51,016 nucleotides of DNA from Mediterranea sp. (in: CFB group bacteria) (lineage in GTDB: Bacteria; Bacteroidota; Bacteroidia; Bacteroidales; Bacteroidaceae). The number at the start of each line of letters is the position of its first letter. Position 1 is the stretch's first letter. Position numbers and translations under genes: made by a program. This document shows, in pieces, positions 1 through 8,909 of the stretch. The notes below the pieces were generated by a model. It saw only the letters and a list, made by a program, of their open reading frames with translations. It did not search any database and was not told where the DNA came from. The stretch is taken from assembly GCA_031262385.1 (NCBI GenBank), contig JAISHU010000036.1, positions 1 to 51,016 on the forward strand, in the 5' to 3' direction.

Positions 1-120
1 ATCTCTAAACAGACTAAGGTTGTGAGGTGCGGAATGACAGAGGAACAGGAAGCGCTGTATAACCTGATATGCACGAAACCCGAATGAACTCTTTTGGGTG
101 TCCCAGTGACGAAAACAGGA

Positions 121-299
121 GGGGAGGTGGCGCGCCGTAGGCGTGACGGAGGGGTATCTTCCCGAGGCGCGAAGCGCCAAATCCAGCATACGAAAGTAAC
201 TTATTTTTATTATTTTTTGATGCATATGCCAGTTGTTTATTTGCGCTTCGCACCTCGGGAAGATACCCCTCCGTCACGCCTTCGGCGCGCCACCTCCCC
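121..299. repeat. Long near-perfect palindrome (57-bp arms)
   Basis: Bases 121-177 and 243-299 are reverse complements over 57 bp with two mismatches, separated by a 65-nt AT-rich loop. The arms are G+C-rich and include the AscI-like core GGCGCGCC. Transcribed from either strand this would form a very long hairpin. There is no flanking transposase. An interspersed palindromic or MITE-like element is the simplest reading. Open frames through it in both directions are by-products of the G+C-rich arms, and I do not call them genes. Confidence 0.85.
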
Positions 300-321
300 A
301 CTAAAGAAGGGGAGGAGTTTG

Positions 322-429
322 AGTTACTACTGCCTTCTTATACACAGTTACTACTGCCTCCCTATACACAGTTACTATTGCCTCCCTATACACAGTTACT
401 ACCGCCTACCTATACACAGTTACTACTGC
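322..429. repeat. 24-nt tandem repeat, about 4.5 units
   Basis: A 24-nt unit starting AGTTACTACTGCC and ending TATACAC is repeated at 322, 346, 370, 394 and partially at 418, with one to three changes per unit. Because 24 is a multiple of three, the plus-strand frame reads an octapeptide repeat (core SYYCLPIH). That frame begins inside the palindrome arm and has no promoter, so coding is doubtful. Confidence 0.9.
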
Positions 430-690
430 AAGCCATTCGGGCTGCGCGCGGCACGTTACAACCACATGCGTAAACTCTAATTTATCTCAAAGATTCTATT
501 ACTTGAATTAGGAAGCTTAATCACTGAGTTACAAAGCCTAATCACGTGATTCACGATTCTCAATCACGTGATTTACAATTCCCAATCACGTGAATTACAA
601 AGCTCAATCACTGAGTTACAAAATTCAATCACGTGAATGACAATGTTCAATCACTGAGTTTTCTAAACTGGTTCGTATTTCGTTGTCATC
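430..690. repeat. Interspersed element, family A copy 1, with 21-22-nt array
   Basis: From 519 to 660 about seven units begin with AATCACGTGA (22-nt spacing) or AATCACTGAG (21-nt spacing). Each unit carries a short palindrome such as TCACGTGA. The left flank (CGTAAACTCTAATTTATC, near 470) and the right flank (TTTCTAAACTGGTTCGTATT, near 660) both recur in inverted orientation at 21306-21510, so the whole segment is a dispersed element and not only a simple tandem repeat. Confidence 0.85.
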
Positions 691-810
691 CCAAACTAAA
701 CTTTTTGTGTAGATGTGACCCGCTAAACTCTAATTTATCGCACTCCGCGCACCGCCTCATTAGCATATTGACACATTGGCACATTATCACATTATCTTTC
801 ATTGTCACAG
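691..810. other. Gene-free sequence with short CACATT repeats
   Basis: No supportable coding frame. A second short copy of CTAAACTCTAATTTATC lies near 722-740. At about 765-797 there is a degenerate run of ACATT/CACATT words (TTGACACATTGGCACATTATC). A related stretch, CATATTGTCATATTGACACATT, occurs at about 35158-35180, also downstream of genes. Confidence 0.5.
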
Positions 811-847
811 AAAAAAGGTGTACCGGAAAAGACCGATACACCTTTTT
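811..847. terminator. Bidirectional intrinsic terminator
   Basis: GGTGTA (817-822) pairs with TACACC (837-842) and CGG (824-826) with CCG (833-835). An A-run precedes the stem and a T-run follows it, so either strand could be terminated. It lies 95 bp past the stop of the sigma factor gene and is the likely end of the fimbrial operon transcript on the minus strand. Confidence 0.8.
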
Positions 848-941
848 AATGCCGCTTCGTAACCAAAAAGCAGCGCGGGGGTTCGTGTTGTAAATATTAA
901 TAAGTAGATTAAAAGGTATCTTATCCTTTGGTTAAGGTTCC

Positions 942-1475
942 TTAAATAATTCCTCCTCTTATATCGCGGAGTGCATACGTCAGTTGCTTTTCCACCAGAT
1001 TTTTGCTGATGTTCAGCTTTAGGGCGATGCACTCGTTGCTCAGCCCTACCACACGACTATAGCGGTAGATGCAAGCACGGCGTTGGGGCATTTGTTCCAC
1101 TTTTCTATCGACAAAGCGCTGCAAGTCCTCGCGATAGAGGTAGTCGTCGATGCTATGTTGCGACGACGCGAGTTCTTGCTGCGCAATGTCAACGTACTCC
1201 ACGAAGGTGTGCCGGCGGTAATAATTGCTCAGTTCGTGGCGTACTATGGCGTACAGATACGGCTTAAAAGCATATTCCGGATTAATGTGTTCGCGATGCA
1301 ACCACAATTTCATAAACACGTTTTGTGCTATCTCTTCGGCGTCCTCCGTGATGTGAGTAACGCGTTTAAGATACTCGCGCACCAGGGGATGATAGGTGCG
1401 GTAAGTATATGTGTACGCATCGTGGTGACCCATTTTCAGAGCCTCCAAAATTTGCTGTGTCGAAAAGTGTTCCAT
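942..1475 (-). CDS. ECF RNA polymerase sigma factor
   Basis: A 177-residue sigma-70 family protein of the extracytoplasmic-function group. Region 2 is visible at about residues 15-85 (core AEEIAQNVFMKLW, then YLYAIVRHELSNYYRRH). Region 4 is at about 125-175, with a helix-turn-helix around LSNECIALKLNISKNLVEKQL. The ATG at 1475 is chosen because it gives the usual ECF N-terminus; the open frame extends 20 codons further upstream without family similarity. It begins 32 bp after the stop of the large fimbrial gene on the same strand, so it is probably the last gene of that operon. No FecR-type anti-sigma gene lies beside it. Its target is not shown by the sequence; the fimbrial operon itself is the obvious candidate. 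Confidence 0.85.
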   Translation of the reverse strand: MEHFSTQQILEALKMGHHDAYTYTYRTYHPLVREYLKRVTHITEDAEEIAQNVFMKLWLHREHINPEYAFKPYLYAIVRHELSNYYRRHTFVEYVDIAQQELASSQHSIDDYLYREDLQRFVDRKVEQMPQRRACIYRYSRVVGLSNECIALKLNISKNLVEKQLTYALRDIRGGII

Positions 1476-1507
1476 AAGAAGGAAATTTATTATATTATAA
1501 TTACACT

Positions 1508-4500
1508 TTAGTTGGGGTAAATGTTCGCACCCCATACACTATCCCACAAGTCCGCCCCGTTCGATTCATCGGTTCCGATAAGCAAATTGCTGAACAATTT
1601 GCCGTATTCGGCGGAGAGGGTGATGTATTCTACGAGGTTGGCGAAAAGCTTGTGGCGAGGATAACTCAGACTGTTGAAGGGTGTAGGCTCATCATATCCA
1701 AGCATTGTATTCTCACCCATATAAAGGACGTTTGTTGTAGGGTCGATAGTTATCATAGCTGCTCTATTATTCATAGTGGTGAATCGCGCAATAGGAATAG
1801 CTGTATCCGGCCAGTCCGTTAGCATAGTACAAACACCATCTGTTGTGTCAAAGAATGTTCCGGTAGAAGGAATAACGACTGTTCGTGGACTTCCGGTATA
1901 GTTTCCCATAACAAACTTGTAAACTAAAGAACTGGTAGTTTTAGTGTCTGTGTCTATACTTAGATTAGCTTCTCCTCCGTCTGATGCCACTAAATTATAT
2001 TCCGGCGAGCTTGCCGTATAGCCCGGGAAGTATTGAATGGCAAGAGAAGTCGATGGATAAGCATCTTCAACCGCAGCATACCATATTGGAACTTCTCCGT
2101 TCTGCCTTGCATTAGTAACGGCTGTTATGTCAGGAAATTCAGTCGAGTATGGTCCTAAGCCTATTTGAAGATAAGTTATATCGAAATCATCACCGGGTGT
2201 GGCTCGATTTGTATTTATATAGGGCGCTATTGCAGCTCTAACTGTTGCAGTACCAGCGTCCCATGTAAAGTTGCTGTTCCAAGTCCAGTCATAGCGAGCT
2301 TTCCAATAAGATAACATATAATTACGCTGATCCCGGAAGTAAGTTAAGTCTGCATATTCCGTGATACTTCCATACTGCTGAAATGGCGACCATATCTTCA
2401 TCTCCCTCGGCATCAACTCATCCTGCTCCACTTCAATCACCGCATTAGGAATTTCCACAGGATCATCATCCACCATCAGCGACAGTTGTACCTTTCCGTT
2501 AATACCGGGTATCAATCGGTTGGGGAATTGTACGGGCGGCATCTTCAGTTTCATGGAAATATCGCTGGTGTACGTTGCGTCGGTGCTAATCTCTTCACCT
2601 GTTGCGGTGGTGACTTTAGCAATGTGATTTTGTACCGTAAGTGCTGCCTTGCGCTTGAGATAAGTGCTTTCACCCGTGCCTGCCACCGGACTTGGATCCG
2701 ACGATACCACCGGTGCACCCAGCTCCCACGTATATCCGCTCTTACTCTTAATGTCGTAGGTTACGCTGCTACCACCCTCCACAGGAATAGATGCCGAGGG
2801 GTCGCTTTGCGGTACGGCAAGTATCGGCGAAGCTTTGATAGTTTCCCTGCCCAGAAGAATATCCTGCCCATTTTCGTCGATGTGGGTAAATTCCAATGTT
2901 ACCTCAGCGGTACCGGCATCGGCAAACATTTCGGTAAATGCAGCGGTATTTGCTTGGTAGCGGTCGATGAAGTCGTTGAACTGTATCGGCATGCCGTTAC
3001 CCCGATCGGTATTGGCGTAGCCTTCGGTAATGGTTAACGGTTGTAAGATGCCGCCTTTGTCTTCGAGAATCTTCACCTGCCAGTTTACGTTGCTCTTTAC
3101 GGTGAGCGCGTGTTCCGTGTCGTCCATTAAGAGAATCGATTCGGCGCCCTCTAACCTGAGGTTGTATTCCAATTGGCGTAATAAAAGAGTTTTTACTACC
3201 GTGCGACCGCCTCCCCGGAGTGTAAAAGTCAACAGTTCCGTACGTCCGTCGGTTTCGGTGTCTATTGCAGTGGGTGTTAACATTTGCGAGTAGCTGCCGG
3301 ACGTAAGATTGCTCGGAATGGTTACCCCACTGGGGAAGCCATCGCCTATATTGGTAGCGGTTACCTCCACATTTTCATCTTCGGGCATCCAAGAAATTTT
3401 GAGCATTTTGCCCGCCGGTTCCACACCTTTACCTGAGGCAAACGTTAGTGTGCCGCCGTTATCGAGCACCGTCTCTTCACTGCCTACGACATAGCTTAGT
3501 TTGATGTCGTACAAGAAATCGTTGCTTTGCGTTATCGTAACGGGGAACTCCAATCGTCCCGCCGCAAAGGTGATAACGATGCTTCGTCCTCTCAACACCG
3601 TTTCGGGAATGGCATCGAACTGTAGCCACATTTTTTTCTTCTTATCGGGTTCTTGCAAATTGGCATTGCCTTCTCCTTTGCCGACAGGCATCAGCGCGTC
3701 GGTTTCGTCGTAAAGTTTCAACCAGCAACCTACGGCGTTGAAGTTGGCGTATGTTGTTGTCGCGCCATCAGTTTGAGGTTCCACCACCGATTTAATATAC
3801 CAGCCCGACGGATAAGTTTCGTCGGTCGCCTCGAAGTTGGTATATACTTCGAGTATATTGTCGTCGCTCATGGCGGTGCGTGCTTCGTTGCGATAGAAGG
3901 TAAACTGCTCGGGACTTACACTAAGCATGGCATCGCCGTCGAAGATAATGGTGCCCATGTCGTTTTGCTGCCAAACCACAAGTTCGGCGGCTAAATTTAC
4001 GCTTTTGGACATGAAAGCCACTTCTACCGATTCGTGTCCTTCGCCCAGCACGGCGTCTACCACGAAGCGGTAGTGATGATTGCGCAAAATATCCACGAAC
4101 TCATCTTGTCCGCCAACCTTCTTGCTGAAGTCCACCCGGTAATAGGTTTCGGGTGCGCTCTCGAAGTCGCCATCGGAACTGTATTTCCCACCTATCACAA
4201 TGCAGGTGCGAGTGGAATGGCTGGTGCCGGCGGCGGTTTCGAAAGCATAGATAACACCTTCCATGGCTGTGCCGGCAGTACTCATCTCGGTGTGTTCCAC
4301 CGGGCCTTTTGTGGGAGCGTAAGGCTCCGTAGTACCGGGGACAACAGGGATTGATGCCTTGAGAGCCTTGTTTCCGCTCGCGTCGTAATGCGTTGCATCG
4401 GTAATGGGTACTACCCGCCCGTGCGTCTGATAGTTGTACAGGTGCACGCTGGTGAGTTTGAATATATCAGTAGTTTTTGTGACGTCAGCGGTGCTGAGTT

Positions 4501-5080
4501 TCACATCGATGCGAGCTACCATGCGCAGCAGCGAGATAGGGTCGTCCGACAGCTTGGTGGTAGTGCCGTCAATCACAATCTCATCACTTTCACCCCATGC
4601 GGGCAGTCGTCTGTACTCGGCGTCGGTATCCCATTTGCCGCTACTAAGGTCTACTTGCAAGCGTGCAAGCAGCAGTTCTTTTTCGATGGTGGTTTCGCTC
4701 GACAGAATGTTGTCGGTAATGGCAGCCACTTCGGTGGCTATGTTGGTAAGCACCACAAACTTCTGCTTTTCGGTGAGCATGCGTGCCGTGATGCTATACA
4801 TGTCGGCACCTTCGCTCACTGCGGTACCTTTAGAGTGGTAAGCATAATACCACTTTTGGTCATCGGTATCGTATTTAAAGGCAAGCACATCTACGGTGCT
4901 TACATTAGTTTCCTGATCGCTATCCAAGGCGCGGGTATTACCACCCTGCGGAATGAACACACTAAAAAGCACCTCCCGTTCGGTGGAATCGGCGATACGA
5001 GGCACTGTTTCTTGCTCCACCACGCAGGCGTTGAGCAACAACAGTGTAAGTGCGACGAATATAAGTATAGGTTTGCTCAT
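1508..5080 (-). CDS. Large fimbrial lipoprotein (accessory/tip subunit type)
   Basis: 1190 residues with a lipoprotein signal whose lipobox ends at Cys19 (LLLLNAC). The N-terminal third resembles the Mfa/FimA fimbrillin fold: a GGNTRA segment near residue 50 followed by beta-rich sequence and the typical LLRMVARIDVKLS stretch near 200. The middle holds several Ig-like or BACON-like beta repeats (for example around SKSGYTWELGAP). The C-terminal 250 residues form an aromatic-rich domain ending WGANIYPN. The size and position directly after an Mfa2-type gene fit the DUF4906-type proteins found in Bacteroidales fimbrial operons, probably exposed accessory or tip subunits. Only 2 bp separate it from the preceding stop. 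The family is inferred from layout and local motifs, and the tip role is inference. Confidence 0.7.
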   Translation of the reverse strand: MSKPILIFVALTLLLLNACVVEQETVPRIADSTEREVLFSVFIPQGGNTRALDSDQETNVSTVDVLAFKYDTDDQKWYYAYHSKGTAVSEGADMYSITARMLTEKQKFVVLTNIATEVAAITDNILSSETTIEKELLLARLQVDLSSGKWDTDAEYRRLPAWGESDEIVIDGTTTKLSDDPISLLRMVARIDVKLSTADVTKTTDIFKLTSVHLYNYQTHGRVVPITDATHYDASGNKALKASIPVVPGTTEPYAPTKGPVEHTEMSTAGTAMEGVIYAFETAAGTSHSTRTCIVIGGKYSSDGDFESAPETYYRVDFSKKVGGQDEFVDILRNHHYRFVVDAVLGEGHESVEVAFMSKSVNLAAELVVWQQNDMGTIIFDGDAMLSVSPEQFTFYRNEARTAMSDDNILEVYTNFEATDETYPSGWYIKSVVEPQTDGATTTYANFNAVGCWLKLYDETDALMPVGKGEGNANLQEPDKKKKMWLQFDAIPETVLRGRSIVITFAAGRLEFPVTITQSNDFLYDIKLSYVVGSEETVLDNGGTLTFASGKGVEPAGKMLKISWMPEDENVEVTATNIGDGFPSGVTIPSNLTSGSYSQMLTPTAIDTETDGRTELLTFTLRGGGRTVVKTLLLRQLEYNLRLEGAESILLMDDTEHALTVKSNVNWQVKILEDKGGILQPLTITEGYANTDRGNGMPIQFNDFIDRYQANTAAFTEMFADAGTAEVTLEFTHIDENGQDILLGRETIKASPILAVPQSDPSASIPVEGGSSVTYDIKSKSGYTWELGAPVVSSDPSPVAGTGESTYLKRKAALTVQNHIAKVTTATGEEISTDATYTSDISMKLKMPPVQFPNRLIPGINGKVQLSLMVDDDPVEIPNAVIEVEQDELMPREMKIWSPFQQYGSITEYADLTYFRDQRNYMLSYWKARYDWTWNSNFTWDAGTATVRAAIAPYINTNRATPGDDFDITYLQIGLGPYSTEFPDITAVTNARQNGEVPIWYAAVEDAYPSTSLAIQYFPGYTASSPEYNLVASDGGEANLSIDTDTKTTSSLVYKFVMGNYTGSPRTVVIPSTGTFFDTTDGVCTMLTDWPDTAIPIARFTTMNNRAAMITIDPTTNVLYMGENTMLGYDEPTPFNSLSYPRHKLFANLVEYITLSAEYGKLFSNLLIGTDESNGADLWDSVWGANIYPN

Positions 5081-5082
5081 TG

Positions 5083-6027
5083 TTATGATAGTAAATCTGT
5101 TTCAGTCGGTTGGTCGTCCCACTGCTCTATGCCGATGCTCACGCTCATGTCGGCATGGAAATGGATAGACAGGTGAAAAATATGTTGCCTGTCGAACGCA
5201 AATGCGTCGACATCTTTATAGGCTTCTTTAATTAGTTCCGTCAAGTCGGGTTCGTGCGAGTCGTGAACGGGATACATCAGTTCACCGTTCACGGTATTGC
5301 GCAGGCTGACGAGCGGCGAGCGGTCGTCGGCAAGATGCAGTACCCTTAGCCTTGTGTAGAGAGTATCGGCTTTGGCGGTGATAGGGACAAGCGTACTTAC
5401 ATACGAGAAGTCGTCGTCGGGTGCAAGTTCGCCGGTAAAGTGATAAGCGCCGTTGTCGTCGGCAATGCTTAGTTCGTAGTTTTGTGCCGCGTCGGTGGGC
5501 AGACCGGTTACGGTAAGGTGTATGGTGTTCGTTTTTTCCTCCATGGGTATGCGCAAGGTGATATCGGCGGTGGCGCTGAGAGACACATTGTACAGTTGTC
5601 CATAGAAAAGTCGCGGAATCTCTTGGTTCACTTGTTGTGAAGAGGGAACCGCCAGTGAGAATATTTTTTCTTTGAGCTTCTCTTCCCATGCCGTTGCGCG
5701 AGTGGCAGGGTTGCTGAAGTTCACTTCATAGGGGTGGGCGTGCGAACTCCATACCACAAGGTGATACACGCCGGGGGGGATATCCACCTCCAGCGCGTAT
5801 TCCTTGTTTCCTTCCACATAATCATACGTCAGCGTGCGAACAATGGTACCTTCATTGTCGACAATGTAGAGGCGTACATCATACAGGGTGTCGTTGGCTG
5901 CCAGTTCCGCTTGCGTAGAAAAGCTGAACGAAATTCTGGCAGCAACGCTACACTCCGACAAATCTTCGTTGATACACGCGACGAGTGTCCACAACAACAA
6001 CAATAGTATGGAAAGAGTCTGTTTCAC
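5083..6027 (-). CDS. FimB/Mfa2 family fimbrial anchor lipoprotein
   Basis: 314 residues with a lipoprotein signal, Cys18 in LWTLVAC, followed by INEDLSEC, the start typical of FimB/Mfa2 proteins (C..EDLS.C). These are outer-membrane-attached proteins that anchor fimbriae and limit their length in Porphyromonas and relatives. The protein is beta-rich, with the family-like segment YHLVVWSS near residue 90 and LTVTGLP near residue 175. It lies between the major fimbrillin (18 bp upstream) and the large accessory lipoprotein (2 bp downstream), the usual order. The start follows the conserved lipoprotein signal. Confidence 0.85.
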   Translation of the reverse strand: MKQTLSILLLLLWTLVACINEDLSECSVAARISFSFSTQAELAANDTLYDVRLYIVDNEGTIVRTLTYDYVEGNKEYALEVDIPPGVYHLVVWSSHAHPYEVNFSNPATRATAWEEKLKEKIFSLAVPSSQQVNQEIPRLFYGQLYNVSLSATADITLRIPMEEKTNTIHLTVTGLPTDAAQNYELSIADDNGAYHFTGELAPDDDFSYVSTLVPITAKADTLYTRLRVLHLADDRSPLVSLRNTVNGELMYPVHDSHEPDLTELIKEAYKDVDAFAFDRQHIFHLSIHFHADMSVSIGIEQWDDQPTETDLLS

Positions 6028-6045
6028 AACTTGAGTTATTAGAGT

Positions 6046-7491
6046 TTATTGTTTTTCTTCACCCAACGTGAATTCTTTGGATTTCAGTTCCCAGTCTTCA
6101 ATGCTCAAAGTAACAGCAATCTTGGTGTCGGGTTCAAACATCGGTTCGTCGGGGTCGTCCAAAGCTTCGGTATTGTCGCCCAACATCTTAAAGCCACTGA
6201 TGGTGTAGTTGTAATACTGGTTGCGCAGCGACTGGAATTGAGTGGTATTTCCTGAAGCTTCTTCGGAATTGAACCACAAATCGTAGTAGCAGTAACCGTC
6301 GGTATATGTCAGAGGGTCTACCGTACCTTCAACAGCGGTTTTTAGTCCGGAGACGAGGCTGTTATCAAAAGTATAATAGTGGAAACCGTTATTGTCTGTA
6401 ACCAGATAGAACGTTTGAGGAGCGGTAATACTTTGAGAAGCACTGGTTACTTTCGCATATCCTACGGGTGCAATGGTCGTATTGGAGCCATCGGCAATGT
6501 ACACTTCTTTCGGTAAGAACTTTGTACGTACGATGAGACGGGTGAGTGTACCTTTCAGTAGTGCGGCGGGTTGCGAAGTGTTTTCGGCAAGATAATGCAC
6601 ATTCGGTGTAGTGCCTGCTGCAACAACGGCTTTATAGTCTCCATTTGGCGTTTTCTTAACCAAGTCGTCCCAATAACCACTGTTTACTACACTTTCGGGA
6701 CCGGGGACGTCGGTAGCCTCTGCACCTTCGGCATTGTCTGTCCAGCCTGCGTGTGTCCAGTTGGGGTCGGCATAATTGGGGTCACTTCCTTGCAGTAAGA
6801 AGCTCTTTCCGTTGATGTGGTCCAGAGCGAACTCCAAGCCGGTGAACGAACCTTCGTTGATGTCGTAGGAAATGCCGCTTTTTTCCTGCATGGAAACTTT
6901 GGATGCAAGACGCGTTACGACAATATCAAACTTGTTGGATCCCGGAAGAGTTGCAAACGTGACATCGGAGGCAGTTGCTACCAGTGTATTCTGCGCCAAT
7001 GTTTTGTTACACATGATAAAAGCGTCGCCTCCGCCTTTGAGGGCATCAATGTCGAGCGCACGTCCTACGTCGGCTAAGCGTTGTGAAGCACTTTCTCCAT
7101 CAAGCTCGGAAACTAAAGCTGCCGGAAAGTTTACACCTACAAACACATACTTCAAACCGGCGGTAGTTTGAATAAGTTCTTTAGTAGTGTACTTGTCCGT
7201 ACTGCTGTCGTAGTCAAACTCGGATACTGGCAACGTTTTATGATAGGCTTGCACCCGATTGTCGCTGTAAACGAACACATCTACAGTTTCGATTTTAACC
7301 TCATCAGCAGTTGCATTCCCATCATGTTCGGTACGTGTTTGTGTCGCCGGGAACGAAAGCGAAAGTGCCATGTAAGTAGGATCGCCTTCTTCGGCAATAG
7401 GATCATTCACATTGTCAACACTGTTTTGACAAGCAGCCAAGCTCCAAGCTATCGAAGCGAGGCACATCAGTTTAAAAACATTCTTTTTCAT
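6046..7491 (-). CDS. Major fimbrial subunit, Mfa1/FimA-like fimbrillin
   Basis: 481 residues from the ATG at 7491. An upstream in-frame ATG at 7599 would overlap the preceding gene and bury the signal peptide, so I reject it. Lipoprotein signal with Cys21 (IAWSLAAC). The mature N-terminus has the fimbrillin pattern of a beta-rich stretch ending in TQTRTE, near which an Arg-gingipain-like protease typically matures the pilin. Further family hallmarks are VFVYSDNRVQAYHK, RLASKVSMQ, and a C-terminal NYTISGFKMLG followed by a final strand (VTLSIEDWELKS) that could serve as donor strand. It is probably the bulk structural protein of the fibre. It starts 71 bp after the OmpA-like gene. Confidence 0.85.
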   Translation of the reverse strand: MKKNVFKLMCLASIAWSLAACQNSVDNVNDPIAEEGDPTYMALSLSFPATQTRTEHDGNATADEVKIETVDVFVYSDNRVQAYHKTLPVSEFDYDSSTDKYTTKELIQTTAGLKYVFVGVNFPAALVSELDGESASQRLADVGRALDIDALKGGGDAFIMCNKTLAQNTLVATASDVTFATLPGSNKFDIVVTRLASKVSMQEKSGISYDINEGSFTGLEFALDHINGKSFLLQGSDPNYADPNWTHAGWTDNAEGAEATDVPGPESVVNSGYWDDLVKKTPNGDYKAVVAAGTTPNVHYLAENTSQPAALLKGTLTRLIVRTKFLPKEVYIADGSNTTIAPVGYAKVTSASQSITAPQTFYLVTDNNGFHYYTFDNSLVSGLKTAVEGTVDPLTYTDGYCYYDLWFNSEEASGNTTQFQSLRNQYYNYTISGFKMLGDNTEALDDPDEPMFEPDTKIAVTLSIEDWELKSKEFTLGEEKQ

Positions 7492-7562
7492 TTCAATAAT
7501 CTTTATAAAATTTGTGTAAAGTGTTAGCCTTATTTTTAGCTCTTTTTTATTATTAATGGGTT

Positions 7563-8708
7563 TTACTCCGTGCTTATAAAAAATTCTATCTCCGCGCAAC
7601 GTTGATGGTGTACCGACGATTTGCCGTAATCGGTACCGCCGTCCTCGGTGCGGATGTTTCGGATGGGGAAACCGGTGTGTCGCGACAGGTATTTAGCCAG
7701 TGTATCAGCACGTCCTGCGGCAACATTGGCATTTGCTTCGGGCGAACCTTCGGGTGATACATAGCCGGTTACCTTTATATATAGTGTGTTGTGTTGATGC
7801 GTGCGCATTGTTTCGCGCACAATATTTACCATCTGCTCCAATGCTTGCCAGTTGTCACGAAACGACGGCACAATAGTGACATCTCCCTGTCGGAAGCAGA
7901 CTGACGCGAGCACAATGGGCAAAGGCTCGGGTGTGACGACCTGAGGAACGGCTGTCGCTTCCGACGGGAGTGTATCACGTCTGATAAAACCGATAGTAGT
8001 TTCTACGTCATCGTGTTTTACTTGTGTATCGTCTTCATTGTGTGACTGAATAAGGTTTACGTGTTCTTCATGGCTCTGAGGAGTCTCTTGTATATACCGT
8101 TTGTGTTGTTTATCTTTTAATGTGTAAACCAGCTTGATACCTGCGGCGGTAACGCCCAAGTAGACATCGTTCCGGCTGCCTGTTTTCTCGCCGCAGCGTA
8201 CACAGTTATAGGTGTCGTAGCCGCGGAAGACTGCTCCCGCACCCACGTTGAACTCCATCGCCCAACGGCGGCTCCACTTCCACACATAGCCGTACGACAA
8301 ACCTGCACCGTAACCATTGCCTTGGTAGCGCAAATCTTTCTTGAATTTTAACATAGAAGCTTCAATGCCCGAGATGTTGTATGATGAGAAAAGCGCGTGC
8401 ACGCCAAAGAAGTGCTTATTGAAGCGTTCGGAAGGCCAATAACGATATTCGACTTTACCCAGCAGGTGAACGAACTTCTTGTTGGAAACATCACGAGTGG
8501 TGCGGTTCCAAGGGTGATAACCTGCGGAAAAGTCTAAAGTACCATGCGATGAGACAGCCGTTTCAATCGCCAAGTTTGGAGTTAATGTCATACCTCCATA
8601 GAGTAAATCTGTTTTTATAACTAATGAATTCAACTTATTATTTTGTGCATATCCGTTAGTTACACTTACTCCCAATAGAAACATGAACGTTGCGAGTGCT
8701 TGTTTCAT
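7563..8708 (-). CDS. DUF3575 / OmpA-like outer membrane protein, first gene of fimbrial operon
   Basis: 381 residues with a Sec signal peptide cleaved near NGYAQ (about residue 22). Residues 25-200 form a DUF3575-type beta-barrel (LLYGGMTLTPNLAIE, SAGYHPWN, LGKVEYRYWPS). The C-terminal 130 residues form an OmpA-like domain (VTGYVSPEGSPEANANVAAGRADTL), which in this family contacts peptidoglycan. Proteins of this type commonly open Mfa-type fimbrial operons and may brace the fibre base. No TAnnTTTG element is obvious just upstream, so the promoter is not located. The last bases run 71 bp ahead of the fimbrillin start. Confidence 0.8.
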   Translation of the reverse strand: MKQALATFMFLLGVSVTNGYAQNNKLNSLVIKTDLLYGGMTLTPNLAIETAVSSHGTLDFSAGYHPWNRTTRDVSNKKFVHLLGKVEYRYWPSERFNKHFFGVHALFSSYNISGIEASMLKFKKDLRYQGNGYGAGLSYGYVWKWSRRWAMEFNVGAGAVFRGYDTYNCVRCGEKTGSRNDVYLGVTAAGIKLVYTLKDKQHKRYIQETPQSHEEHVNLIQSHNEDDTQVKHDDVETTIGFIRRDTLPSEATAVPQVVTPEPLPIVLASVCFRQGDVTIVPSFRDNWQALEQMVNIVRETMRTHQHNTLYIKVTGYVSPEGSPEANANVAAGRADTLAKYLSRHTGFPIRNIRTEDGGTDYGKSSVHHQRCAEIEFFISTE

Positions 8709-8909
8709 TGTTGCTTTCCTGTCGAGTATATTTTTTAAAAAACTTATTTTACTACATTCCTATTTCTGTGCTACTTAATAATAGATACACATACATTGTT
8801 TACCACTTCCCAAGGAAAGCTTGAATTTAATATTTTTTATACAATTCGCACATAGTTGTAAACAACTTTTCTTGTTTCCCGAAGTGGTATCTACCGCCGA
8901 AACAGCCAT
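8709..8909. other. Gene-free region upstream of the fimbrial operon
   Basis: AT-rich and without a supportable gene. It should contain the promoter of the minus-strand fimbrial operon, but I do not see a good TAnnTTTG match. A 71-codon open frame across 8775-8990 runs into the repeat array and has no family features. Confidence 0.4.

Noticed and set aside
94-480. A 128-codon plus-strand frame across the palindrome and 24-nt repeat
   Set aside because: It consists of the palindrome arms and the minisatellite, has no promoter or family similarity, and the opposite strand is open as well.
519-660. CRISPR array
   Set aside because: Units are contiguous 21-22-nt repeats without unique spacers, and no cas gene is in the window.
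3030-3713. Open frames opposite the large fimbrial gene
   Set aside because: Antisense shadows of a well-supported 1190-codon gene, with no family features.
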